From contig NC_088297.1 of assembly GCF_032854445.1 (NCBI RefSeq), forward strand, positions 1,963,403 through 2,027,402: a stretch of 64,000 nt of DNA, given 5' to 3'. Shown here piece after piece: positions 44,519 to 55,799 of this stretch (its first letter is position 1; each line of letters starts with the position of its first letter). Made by a program: the position numbers and the translations under genes. The notes beneath the pieces are model-generated. The model saw only the letters and a list, made by a program, of their open reading frames with translations, was not told the DNA's origin and did not search any database. This DNA is from Liolophura sinensis (taxonomy: Eukaryota; Mollusca; Polyplacophora; Chitonida; Chitonidae).

Positions 44519-47482
44519 GTAGGACGGAGTCGTCTGGAGAAAGTTAGCAGTATCTGAGAAAATCTCGAACGTAGAGAACACTGCAGGACATTTCCGGTTT
44601 CTGTTAATGGCGATTTGGGATGACTTTGGAGGAAATTGAAGGAATGTAGTGACAAGAATACAGTGTTGGGTGCGACCGCTTCGGTGGCCAAATGGTTACC
44701 GCGTCGTCCTCGGAGACCTGGGATCAAACCCGGGTCGAGTGATGCCAAAGACTTTAAAAGTGATACTTGTTGTTACCTCGCTTGGCGCTGAGCACAGAGG
44801 GGTTAGAGCAACGAAAACATGACTGATTGGCTCAGTGTCAGTATAATGTGACTGGGTGGGGTGTTATGTCTGTTGTCTTCTGCGTGATACTTCAGTGTCA
44901 ACGGTGCTTTGGAAGACACGGTTTATGTACACACACCGAATTATTCCGCAGCGTCGTATGAAAAATTGTTAAGTACGACATAAAACTCATACATACGACG
45001 TGGGCTGTTTTACTTCTATTATACGTGTGAAAAACTAAAATGAGTTTGAGGGTATATCCAGCGGACATTCATAATAGAAGAACGGAGCTTAGTTGACAAG
45101 TATGAATAACGTCCACGAGTTGGATTCTGTAACCAAAAGCCGCTTACAGAATGGTTTTCAAGAGGTACATGTTCTTTCAAAGTAATTCTTATGCTGTTGT
45201 GACTCTATAATTTGTTTTCAAGCCTTACTTTCTCGCTGTCCTCTCCACCAGCCCACCTAGGCTAATACCACTTAAAGCCGACTCCACGAGTGGCGGCGGT
45301 CTGCCTCTTGATGACGTGAAATCGGACAGCCAGACAGCAGTCATTGCTTTCCAGAGCAAACTCATAACCCCAATTTGCGTTCAAGTATGACAAGTAATTT
45401 TGGCTATTGTTTAAGGTTCTTTACATTTTGTGATTTCGACATTTTTAGCTCATCTGTACAGGCCTTACTCTTGTTGTACCCTGGGCGTCGGCGTGTAATA
45501 ATACGGAAAGCAATGTCAAACAAAATTTAAGGGGTTGTATCTTAAAATGTGCTGCAGGTGTTGAGATCAGGAGTTTCTCACATGCAGATCACAGTACCAT
45601 AAGGAGGATATTCCATCGTTGATTCGGTGTGTGCATATTAAATACTGTTAATTCCCGAATCCCTGACTTAGTGCAATGTGTATTGGAATCAAAGTTAAAC
45701 AAATTGTTAGGGGTAATATCTCAAAAAGGTACAGCACGTATTGACCTTAAGTTTTACATGCATATAAAGCACAGTGACACAAGGGGGATGGTCCATTGCT
45801 CATGTGCTGTGTGCATATTGTTTAGGGTAAATTACCAAATTCACAATTTCAGTACTTCAGGTATTGAGCTGAAGTTTTGCATTAATGTGTCTCCTACAGG
45901 TCTTGCTACCAAATCTAAGTTTCTTGGAAAAACTCATTTATGTGATTGCTCTAACTACCTTTTCGTCAAATCCGTAGTATTATACCGATATGACAATCTG
46001 GGTCAGGATTGCTACAAACGAAGTACCGCATTTCACCAGCAGTTTAGCATTTTTCAGGTGACTTATTTTACTTGCTTTTGGTTGATGTCCACACCTCATG
46101 GGACAACTTAAAAGGTTTTTGGAAAGTTTGATTAATACTTCAATATCTTATCAGAGAAAGTACTGGTATCAAAAGTGCCGTTTTAAGGCCCCTATGTACG
46201 GAAAACGCAAACTTGAAACACAGTATATAGTCGTGAAAGTAAAGTATTTTTACACTGTAATCGACGAGGATGGGATTGTCAGCCATACACACAGATGTAC
46301 ATGCTTATATTTGTTTACAAGAGAAAGAAAACATTATCTTTATCCACTGAGTTAATTTAAATCACGATAAAAGGTCTAGTCATGCTGACAACAGAACAGT
46401 TTTGAGTTTTGAGCACTTTTTTCTCGTTGGTGGTGGAAAAGTCCAACTGTATGACACCAGGGGATGCTCGTCTTACCATCTACACATAAACAGCGTGACC
46501 GTACTAAATAGACCTGTACTCTTCACGGTGTGGCTAACGTGTCGTTAAGCCATAATCGTTCATTCTAAAGGGCCCAGTCAATTGGCTGAAAAGCGACATA
46601 CGATCCTCACACGCTCTCACCAGCTCTGAAAACCATGTGACTCGCGTCGAGTTTGTCGGATTAGTTTCAGCGGACCTTTCCTTGCTAATCTTTCAGAACC
46701 CATATTTTTATACGTATTTATTTGATTGTTGTTAAACATTATGGCAAACAAATTTTCACCAACCGACCGATAACTCCTATGGGTTGAGCAAAAAGTAGTG
46801 TCCGATGAATACCGGCGACCCTGGGGAAATTACTAACAAGCTCCCCAACTTGGAGATACAGTATGCACACCATATTCTCCCTCTCGAATTGCTATGGTTA
46901 AGCTCTTGCTCACAACCATACCATATATGCCAGAACTAGAAACATACCTCTTCTTTCTAAATTAGTTTTCTTGCTTACAGGAATCCACGGTGTGAAATTG
47001 GCCATATCCGTATGCTTTCCTATTTTCATGAAAGACAATGAAGTATCTTTCAGCGAACAACTGCACGTTATTTGTCATGGCACAAAAGCCCCATGATCAG
47101 TGAGAGTTGCAGAATCTACGTATCCCTTGACCATGGGCGAGTTTGAAGCCCCACCACGTGTATCCTGGCCATGAAAATGCAGCCATCTTTAACAACTCTA
47201 CCATTGGTCGCCCCAAGAGCCTAATCATATACAGGATTAAAGCAATACACAGGCGAACACAGAAAATAAACCCTATATCCAAAAGCATCGTCTCTAATTA
47301 TAACATGAACATTGTTAGTGTTTGGAAAGAAAGCATTGTTCCACATATTTTAAAAAAAAATGTCTATAGGTTATATAACGATAACAGTCTGAAAAATAAG
47401 TATTAACGCTAAATATGTGTAAAAAAACAGTTACAGGTTGTTTGTCGACACAATTGTTTTTCATGTACATGTATAATTCATT
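44519..47482 (+). other. intron of the HTH/Myb-like gene
   Basis: It holds a SINE B at 44672-44996. From about 45000 to 47480 no exon or known repeat is recognised; ORFs there have no domain. Confidence 0.45.
44672..44996 (+). repeat. SINE family B, plus-orientation copy with clear tRNA head
   Basis: The head has box-A-like TGGCCAAATGGTTACC and box-B-like GGATCAAACCC with a paired CCTGGGATC/CGGGTCG context, so family B is tRNA-derived. The body follows (CTCGCTTGGCGCTGAGCAC, CAGTGTCAGTATAATGTGAC). The tail is TTGTTAAGTACGACATAAAA. This copy defines the family orientation. Confidence 0.85.
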
Positions 47483-47728
47483 CGGGGGCCTCCTTGGCTC
47501 AGTCGCTCAGCGCGCTAATGACCTAGCAGCCTCTCACCAATGCGGTCGCAGTGAGTTCAAGTCCAGCTCATGCTGGCTTTCTCTCTGGCCGTACGTGAGA
47601 AGGTCAGCCAGCAACCTGTGGATGACCGTGGGTTTCCCACGGGCTCGGCCCGGTTGCTTCCCACCATAATGCTGGCCGCCGTCGTATTCTTGAGTACGGC
47701 GTAAAACACCAATCAAATAAATAAATTT
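47483..47728 (+). repeat. SINE family A, near full-length with small deletions
   Basis: The head CGGGGGCCTCCTTGGCTCAG is present. About 13 bp are deleted in the head (GCAGCGTA..) and about 13 bp at ATAAGTGAAATA. It ends in a TAAA tail, 150 bp before the last exon of the HTH/Myb-like gene. Confidence 0.93.
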
Positions 47729-47879
47729 AGTCTGGACACTTTCTCCTAGAACACTAATCACCGTCCTGTAGGTGAATTTATTAGACGCATGCCATTAAAT
47801 GAGAATAAGGTAAAAAGATAATTAAGTAAATCTCGTTAAGCATGAACTAACGTGTTTGTTGTTGTTGGTGTTATTGCAG

Positions 47880-48157
47880 GGTCTACTCCCCAGAAGCGAG
47901 AGAGGACGTACTGGTCACACGAGGAAAGGAGAGCCATTATTACCAACCTCCTGCCGATCGTCCAGCGTACGAGAAAACCGCCAACGAAATCCGACGTGTA
48001 CGAGTTGTTAGAGAGAGAGCCGGTGCTGGGTACGAGGCATTGGGAAAAGGTGAAGTTTCAGGCCTGGTCCATGTACCAGCAGATGATGAAACGTCAAAGA
48101 AATAACGCACAAAACTCGCAGGATACGCCAGCGGAGCCATACCTTGGAGACACCTGA
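47880..48157 (+). CDS. HTH/Myb-like gene, last exon (Myb/SANT-like)
   Basis: The acceptor is TTATTGCAG at 47871-47879 and the TGA stop ends at 48157. It encodes about 91 residues: RERTYWSHEERRAIITNLLP, then SDVYELLEREP and HWEKVKFQAWSMYQQMMKRQ. The spaced Trp residues (W-S-x-E-E, H-W-E-K-V-K, A-W) suggest a Myb/SANT-like three-helix DNA-binding fold, with a basic tail. The incoming phase (two bases, GG) fits the donor at 44519. Total protein from the four exons is about 470 aa plus any missing N-terminus. No known orthologue is named; a domesticated transposon-derived protein is one possibility. Confidence 0.78.
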
Positions 48158-48672
48158 TGGTTGCCATGTAGCAACAGATGGTTTGACGTAAGAATAACGG
48201 TTTATGTTGCTTCTTGGAGGCACTGGCTTAACCAGGGCAATGGAGAACAGATGGCCAACGGTCTGACAGTCTTCAAATGCCAGTTGAACCATGACGGCAC
48301 GTGATGGTTGACCGTCGAGAGACATGAACGAACTGATGGTCAGTCGGGAGACATACTTCAGCTGTTAACTGAACAGTTGTAACATCTGACGGTGGACATA
48401 AGCAACATGCAAGAGCTGAGGGTCAATCTTCAGGCAAACATTAACATTCAGTTGAACCATGGCACCACTTGATGGTTGAACGGCAGGGTGATCTGAATCA
48501 ACAGATAGTCAGTCCCCAAACAAAATCCAACATTTAGTTGATTCATTGCACTACTTGATGGTTGAACTCCAGGGGACATTTACGCGCAAATAGTCATACA
48601 AAGCGATGGCACAGAGCCTCTGAGCGCATGAACTGACACATGGCAACACCTTAGTCCGGGAACAATGGGAGG
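48158..48672. repeat. 3' flank with dispersed repeat motifs
   Basis: Three spaced motifs, GTTGAACCATG..CACNNGATGGTTGA, occur near 48283, 48452 and 48535. Each is itself a weak inverted repeat. Related TGATGGTT blocks continue on the other side of the foldback element at 49.4-49.9 kb. Confidence 0.5.
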
Positions 48673-49386
48673 TTTATCGGTCAGGCCGCATACAATCGGT
48701 CAGTTTGACACACCAAGTGGGAAAACTCCAAAATGGTGATTCTTTAGTGCTGCATCAGTGAATAGCACCCCAGGGGTGATTTATAGGATTTAGTTATTTG
48801 ATTCGTTGTTTTACGTCCCTAGGTGTGATATTGAAAGTACCCCAAGACTAATTTTATCCATGACGATTGAATAGGAGGATGAAGCTCATGTTATACATTC
48901 CTCATGACATCTTGATCATTGAAGTCATTTCTTAAGTTCCTAGTTCATGCTATAATCCGCTTAAGAACGGCCTAATTAATGACTTTTATCGGTCATTTGG
49001 AGAACGAAGACATGTTTTTTTTTAACAAAAAATACCTTAAGATGTGCTTATTATGAAATAGTAATTCTTAAGTTCTAACTCCATGCTCAAAACCATATTA
49101 GAACGTGTCATATGTCAGTATTTGGGCTAAATTACCTTAAAACAAGGGTATCGGTCGCGATTCAGTACGAGGATGAAACTTATGTGATACGTTCCTCTTG
49201 AATACTCAGGTTGTCATGGCTGTGTAAAATGGGTTTCATCCTTGTACTGAATCGTGGGCCATAAAATTAAATTCGGGTGCATTGGCAAGGGCGTTGCACT
49301 TGCGAATCACCATTTTGGAGTTTTCCACTATGGTTCTGTATGTTTAATGTATCAAACCATTTGTACGCGGCCTGACCCATAAAGCT
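48673..49386. mobile_element. long-TIR foldback element, about 0.7 kb
   Basis: The left end (GGTCAGGCCGCATACAA ... GGAAAACTCCAAAATGGTGA at 48720-48740) is inverted at the right end (49303-49386: TCACCATTTTGGAGTTTTCC ... TTGTACGCGGCCTGACC). Inside are a second inverted pair (49158-49179 and 49233-49254, CGATTCAGTACGAGGATGAA) and a direct repeat (ATAGGAGGATGAAGCTCATG at about 48868 and the related 49165 block). No coding capacity; a non-autonomous DNA element. Confidence 0.8.
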
Positions 49387-49399
49387 CTGCTAGCTCCCG

Positions 49400-49935
49400 A
49401 ATTACTTGATTGTTTACTGAGATAACATGAACCAACCGTTAGTGGTTGGTTTAATGTCAGTGGTGGTTAAATGTCAGAGAAAGTCTTGACAGATGCCCCT
49501 GAACTCGTCAACTGATAGGTGATAACACCTGATGGTTTACTCAGATAACATGTACAAACTAACGGGTGGTCAAATGTCGGAGAAAGTCTTGACAGATGCT
49601 TCTGAACTCCTCAACTGATAGGTGATAACACCTGATGGTTTACTTAGATAACATGTACAAATTAACAGGTGGCCAAATGTTAGAGAATGTCTTGACAGAT
49701 GCCCCTGAACTCATTAGCTGATAGATGATAAAACCTGATGGTTTACTCAGATAACGTACAAATTAACAGGTGGCCAAATGTTAGAGAATGTCTCGACAGA
49801 TGCCCCTGAACTCATTAGCTGATAGATGATAAAATCTGATGGTTTACTCAGTACAAATTAACAGGTGGCCAAATGCCCGAGAAAGTGTTGACAGTGCTCC
49901 TTTAACGCTTCAACTGATAGGTGATAACATATGGT
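49400..49935. repeat. ~110-bp tandem repeat, about five copies
   Basis: The unit contains TGATGGTTTACTCAGATAAC, ACAAATTAACAGGTGGCCAA, TCTTGACAGATGCCCCTGAA and TAGCTGATAGATGATAA. Copies start near 49415, 49512, 49630, 49735 and 49837. Confidence 0.9.
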
Positions 49936-50073
49936 GGATCAGCACTTTTTGACGTCGGAACAAACTTCAGACAAACTTCCAGCAGTTTTTCCAATTGACA
50001 AGAGAGGAATGACCTGACAACACTTGAAAATAACTCCTCTCCCGTCACTATGACCTAATGTTTTCTGTCTTTG

Positions 50074-50293
50074 TTTATTTCATTGGTGCTTTTACGCCGT
50101 ACTCAAGAATATTTCACATATACGGCAGCGGCCAGCATTATGGTGGGAGGAAACCGGGCCATAGTTTTCGTATTTTCTTTGTAACTTCATACGAAAACCA
50201 CGCCCCGGTTTTCTCCCACCATAATGCTGACCACAGTTGTATGTGTGAATCATTCTTAAGTATGGCGTAAAACACCAATCAAAGAATTAAATA
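50074..50293. repeat. two SINE A tails head-to-head (hairpin)
   Basis: A minus-orientation tail (50074-50160) and a plus-orientation tail (50203-50293) face each other around a 40-bp spacer that itself contains inverted TTTTCGTA / TACGAAAA. Each is cut within the CCGGTTT block. Confidence 0.9.
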
Positions 50294-50597
50294 AGTACGA
50301 AAACTACGCACTTTCCTGCTTTGCTCATATCTCCTAAATACAAAGTTTGATACATGTTTGATTGCAATAACGTAAAATGATCAAATTCACCTTTGGGGCC
50401 GTCAGTGTAATCTAAGATCAGTTTACATGTTTTACACACAGTTGTGTGGTCATGTATGATTTGATAAAGATGTTGGATTAACATGAAGTTATTACCTATA
50501 CGCATTGTTTCTATTTCTTTCTATATACCGATCCAAAAAGCCTGATATCTCTTCTGCCACATATGACCTATATCCTACACACTGGTTTGTCCAAGGC

Positions 50598-50700
50598 TTG
50601 TTCACGGATTACTCGGTTTCCTCCCACCATGCATAATGCTGGCCGCCGTTGTGTAAGTGAAATATTCCCGAGAACTGCTTAAAACACCAATCAAATAAAT
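50598..50700 (+). repeat. SINE family A, 5'-truncated copy
   Basis: Only the end of the body and the tail (ACTCGGTTTCCTCCCACCAT ... AAAACACCAATCAAATAAAT). Confidence 0.85.
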
Positions 50701-50994
50701 CTATACGGTATAAAATAATTATTGTGTAATATGACGTTTCCCATGTCACACTCATACTTTTTTTGTACAAATATTGAATCAAAGTAGCTCTTTTCTTTTT
50801 AAGTCCCAAGGATACATGGGTTACGGGTTCAATCTCGTGACGTGAACAGGTAACGTCCAATTTCCCCCACTCGTTGTTAGTGTCGCTTTGGTAAAAAATA
50901 ACCTGGAGACGACGCTTGCCTGCCCGTATTCGTTGACTAACGTTCGTTGACAACAACATGTCGTCCACCATTATGATGTGCATGTATACAGTCA

Positions 50995-51128
50995 CACGTG
51001 GGAAAGTTTGTCAAAAACTTGCCAATGGTCGGTAGTTTACTGCGGGCACACCGGTTCCTGCATCCATAATCCGTAATGACCGCCATCATCCGGGGTATAA
51101 CTTTGAACAACGATCAAATAAATAAATC
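50995..51128 (+). repeat. SINE family A, old 5'-truncated copy
   Basis: CACGTGGGAAAGTTTGTCAA, CGGTAGTTTACTGCGGGCAC and a TAAA tail match the family with many changes. Confidence 0.6.
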
Positions 51129-51147
51129 AGATAAAACTGATATCAGC

Positions 51148-51369
51148 TGCCGATTCGACCAAGCTCTTTCTGACTTGTATCAAATTCTAAAAACTCTCTA
51201 CGATGCTTAGTTTTTGGCTCTGGAAGTTGAAATCTGGACACATTTACCTTACGAAAACATTGATCAAAACAAAGATAGAAATCTTCATTTCTAAAACCCT
51301 AAAATAAGCTTTGAGATCGTATTTAAAATTTTGACTTCAGTTAGAAATGGCTTTGTGGAATCGGCCCTG
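51148..51369. mobile_element. MITE-like inverted-repeat element, copy 2
   Basis: The ends CTGCCGATTCGACCAAGCTC and AATGGCTTTGTGGAATCGGC are inverted copies. The interior resembles copies 1 and 3 (GTTGAAATCTGGACACA, AAATTTTGACTTCAGTTAGA). Confidence 0.65.
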
Positions 51370-51832
51370 ATGGAATTCCGTGGCAGGTGCTTCTTTCCGT
51401 TATTGTTTGTACAAACTGAGTCCCTGTGCCAGATATCTTCATAAGCGTTCTACCACAAGTGCTTAGCGACTTCAGAACTGGCGAATCATGAAGAAGCAAT
51501 ACATTGTACTGGTTGAAATATAGCTGAGTTTGCAAAGTAATAATCTGATAAATTATTTGATTTAATTCTTGGGTTGATTAGGACAATTAGTCAAAAACCG
51601 GAACCAAGAGAGTAAAACTACCAGTGGTAAGCAACTGGCCGATGGACATTATTCAGTCCGTTGGTCACGCCAAGATCAACGCTAGTTAGTCAACGCCTCT
51701 GTGGGCTGTTTCCCATAACGGGTCGCAACGTTACGCCAGCCTAATCACCATGACGTCGCATACTGTCTTTGGTAATTGTATCAATGTAAAGTTACGGCCC
51801 CTTTGAAAAACAGCCCTCTGTAGACCATGTGT
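51370..51832. other. spacer, nothing recognised
   Basis: No exon or known repeat was identified. Confidence 0.4.
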
Positions 51833-52088
51833 ATTTATTTATTTATTTCATTGGTGTTTTACGCCGTACTCGAGAATGTTTCACTTATACGACGGCGGCC
51901 AGCATTATGGTGGGAGGAAACCGGGCATAACCCATTGAAAACCCACGACCATTTTGCTGCCAGACCTTTCCAAGTAAGGCCGGACAGGAAGCCAGCATGA
52001 GCTGGACTCACAACGACCGCATTGGTGAGAGGCTCCTGGGTCATTACGCTGCGCTAGCGCGCTAACCAACTGAGCCACGGAGGCCCCC
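51833..52088 (-). repeat. SINE family A, near full-length
   Basis: Reverse orientation; it ends GAGCCACGGAGGCCCCC. Flanked by a 10-bp target-site duplication with one mismatch (GACCATGTGT at 51823-51832 and GACTATGTGT at 52089-52098). The GTTCAA of box B is deleted. Confidence 0.93.
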
Positions 52089-52098
52089 GACTATGTGT

Positions 52099-53739
52099 GG
52101 TCATTTCCCTTTAGCTTTGAACCGTTCACTTAAAGCAGGTATACTACTACATGTAGAAGGGTTGTTTTTGCAGACATCTGCATACACCTCCATCACTCTG
52201 TCACCCTCCACCACCACCCCCGATCCGTGAAATAAATATCGTGCATCCAGATACGCATCACCATCAGTTGCCATGGATTGGCGCTTTGTTCAAAACCAAG
52301 CCGTGCACAAAATTTCCCACAAAATTTAATTTAAATGAAAAAAGTTAAGTACGACGTTAAGCCCTAAGCATTCATTCATGCATTCCTCCAAAATCTGAAA
52401 AAAAAATTCCGTAAACTTTCCGTCAAACAGACAAATACATGCCGGCAAACTCGGAACCTCCTGTGAATGAATTTGTTGAAGGTAAGGGGAAATGTTTCGA
52501 ATTTAAATGTTGTCGTATTTGAATTACTGGGAATTGGTGGTGACTCGGGTATCGTAGACGTATGTTTTATAGGCAAAGCTCTTCCTTGGTTATTCTTGTC
52601 CTGTTTCTTGAAGCTAATTAGCAACTGACCCATTGCTTTGCGAAGGAATCAGGGGATGCAACACCTTATAAATTTCTGTTTCCTTTTTTTTTGTATTATT
52701 ATTATTAATGCTGATCAAAACATACTCGGGTGATACGCACATGCAAATTCCAGCAAATGTGCCGCCGAAGCCATGTAAATACTTAATGGTTATAAATAAT
52801 CTACAATTTTCCTGACACAGATGTCAGCCTCGCAAAATTATACTGTAGATAAATGAATGATGGGTATGAACTACTCTGTAAAGGTACATGGGCCTAAGCC
52901 ATGGAAAAACGGCAAATCTGGCTATTAATGTCTTTCCATCAGGACTCCATGGCATTTATGAAGCCGTTGGACTGTAACCAACTATAAACAAAAACATCCA
53001 TCAAGTTATTTTAACAGATCCACGCATTCCTGTAAAAACTACAGGCCCCGATACAATCAAACGAATTTCCAGCCAGAACGTAAGTCATTATCTCTGTTTA
53101 AGTCAGTTTTCTGAACTTTCCCTGTCCACATCCGTTGGCCCCCAAAGCCCTCCACCACAGGCGTCCATTCTTTTATCATTGTTTTTTTTTTTCTGATATT
53201 TTTCGTTTGTCGTGTTATTGCTTTAGTGTATGATATTGTCTTAATTGTACATGTACATTCTCAAGAAAGGTAATGAAGAGCAACTTGAATGGCAATCAAT
53301 TATATAGACTGTCAGTTATTCCACCGTTTCATTCTTCACAACCCAGCAGTTACAGTAATGACATATAATAGCTGTCATGGAAAGCGGGAAGGAGTCCGTA
53401 ATACGCGTCATATAGTTCTGCGACAATAGTCTAAAATGTTCTCGGCTGGACTGTTTAAAAGATCCACCCTTCCAACTGTCATCCAGAAACACGCATTTGG
53501 CCAGCCATATGTCAGTATTGTTCGAACAATACAGACCATTATATTCTTCTTGCTGACTGCCTTCTCATATCGAGTGATCAATAGTGAGTTTATTAAGCAG
53601 AGTTAGTATTCTACTCCATGTACACTGTGGGAGATTCAAATCAGGTACACGTAGATACATGCATGTAATTTGTGATTGGGAGTGAGGATTAGGTGGAGGC
53701 ATAATAAGTCCTCTCTGAACAACAAGACGTTCAACTGTA
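52099..53739. other. spacer, nothing recognised
   Basis: This is AT-rich sequence. ORFs up to 85 codons have no domain. Confidence 0.4.
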
Positions 53740-54770
53740 ACATTCCGGGCTGTCATAGCATTCAAGAGGGAGCTTTGCAAGAAATAAAAATGCTACATTC
53801 CGCGATGGCAGTGGGAAACAAAACTGGCTGCTGTGTAAAATTTGGTATATACATGTATTCTGGGTGGGAGGTGGCAAAGAAAACGTTTCCAAATGTAAAA
53901 TTTGCTGCATTCCGGAAGGGCTTTTGAAATCAAAGCCTTTTGGCATGTAAAACGTTTCGTCTTCCGGGAAGGCGGTGACAAACAAAGGTTTCTTAAATAT
54001 AAAAATTGCTATATTCTTGAAAGGCGTCAGCAAACAAAGCTTTTTGAAAGGTAAAACTTGATACATCCAGGGAAGGGGGTACCTAACACTGCAGTCTGAC
54101 GTGTAAATATGCTAATATTCCTGGAATGTGAACCTTCGCTACCGTCTGGGAAGGCAATGACAAACAACCCTTTGTAAAATAAAAATTTTCCACGGATACC
54201 TTCCGAGAAGGCGGGGGAAGCAAGCCTTTTTGTAATAAAAACGTACTACCGGTATCATTAAGAAAGGCGTTGGCAAACAAACCTTTTACTTGCTACATTC
54301 CTGGATTGTAAACCTTACCACCTACTAGAAAGGCGGTGACAAACAAAACCTTCTGAACTATAAAATTGGCTACATTCTGGAAGACGGTGACAAACAAATC
54401 GTTTTGAAATGTAAAACTGGCTACATTCCGCAAAGGCGGTAACAAAACAAAGCCTTTTGAAATGTAAAACTGGCTACATTTCGCAAAGGCGGTGACAAAA
54501 CAAAGCCTTTGAATGTTAAACTGGTTATATTCTGGAAGGCAGTGACAAAACAAAGCTTTTGGAATGTTGAACTGGCTAAATTCCTGGAAGGCGGTGACAA
54601 ACAAAGTTACTGAATTGTTAAACTGACTACATTTGGGAAGGCGGTGACAAACAAAGCTTTTGCAATGTTAAACTGGTTTCATCTTGGGAGGGCCATAGGA
54701 AACAAAGGCTTTGGGAACGTAAAATTGGCTACATTCAGGGAAGGAGGGTACAGCATACCTTCATGGAATA
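53740..54770. repeat. degenerate ~60-65-bp satellite array
   Basis: About 16 units contain GGCTACATTCCGGAAGGCGG then TGACAAACAAAGCCTTTTGA and AATGTAAAACT. Several neighbouring units keep a period divisible by three, so the minus strand reads as repeated short peptides of the form FVTAFxxCSQFYISKGF over two ORFs of about 100 codons (53731-54066 and 54293-54604). Stops and shifts between units argue against one intact protein. Confidence 0.85.
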
Positions 54771-55349
54771 CAATAAAATATATTTTAGCATTGTGAACCT
54801 ATTCAACAAATACATGCAAATACATGCAAAGACGACGTGCCTATCTATGGGACACCGCATTTGAATTTCTCGAGACTGGAATGTGGACATTGGAGACTAC
54901 CTTGACCGCGGATGGAGTAGTTTGGAATGTTTTCACAACGGTGGATGCTTATGGAAATTCGCCACCTATTTGCCAAAGGTTGCACAGAAGGTCAGTAAAT
55001 TTCCCGACTGTCACTGACTCCCTGCCTGGTTAGAGTTAGCGTTGGGTGGCACTGAGGTGCCTCCGCGCAACCCTACGGCACTTATCGTTCAACAATACTC
55101 CGCGTGTGTGCAAATGACACGCGGGAAAGTTTGCGAATACTTTGTCAATCTTTGGTGGTTTATCACGAAGACTCCAACCATAAAATTAAGATACGTTATG
55201 AGTTACACTACGCTATAAAATTAATAAATATAATATATTCTTCCCAATGGACAATGCTTTACCTCTGGCACCCTTACTCCGAGTATGCTCATTACATATA
55301 GTTGTTCTATATTTCTTTACATTCATCACACAGCAAATAAATTATAATT
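54771..55349. other. spacer, nothing recognised
   Basis: A 69-codon plus-strand ORF at 54824-55033 has no domain. No repeat was found. Confidence 0.4.
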
Positions 55350-55612
55350 AATATATGCGCTCAGGGTTTTACGTCGTACTTAGCAGTATGCCGAGGAGTC
55401 ATAAGGTGTGTGTACATAAATTGTGTCCTCATGATGCCGTCAAAGTCCGGCGGCCCCTAAAGCATCATGCCGAAAGCATCATGCGGAAAACACCAGACAT
55501 GACATCCAACTCAGTCTCATTATACTGAGACTATGCCAACCCTTCATCTTTCCTTGCTCTAAACTCTAAGTGCTGAGCGCCAAGCAAGGCAGTAACAAGT
55601 ACCATTTTTTCT
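55350..55612 (-). repeat. SINE family B, head truncated, fused to a SINE A
   Basis: B blocks CAGGGTTTTACGTCGTACTT, GTCTCATTATACTGAGAC and GCTGAGCGCCAAGCAAGGCA are present. At about 55612 it passes without spacer into a diverged SINE A. Confidence 0.75.
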
Positions 55613-55790
55613 CTGTGAATTGAAGTCCAATTCATTATTGCTTCCTCTGAGGTCGTACGTATATGAATGTCTGTTCAAAATCCGTGGATTGTGACGGGTC
55701 TCCATCCAGGCTATGCCTGGTTTCGTTGTACCATAATGCTGGTCGATTTCCTATAAGTTAAAGTGTCCTGAGTTGCGGCGTAAAACGCCC
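55613..55790 (+). repeat. SINE family A, old copy fused to SINE B
   Basis: It has TGAATTGAAGTCCAATTCA (box-B region), TCCATCCAGGCTATGCCTGG, ACCATAATGCTGG and GCGGCGTAAAACGCC. The tRNA-like 5' part is missing at the junction. Confidence 0.7.
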
Positions 55791-55799
55791 CAAAACAAA

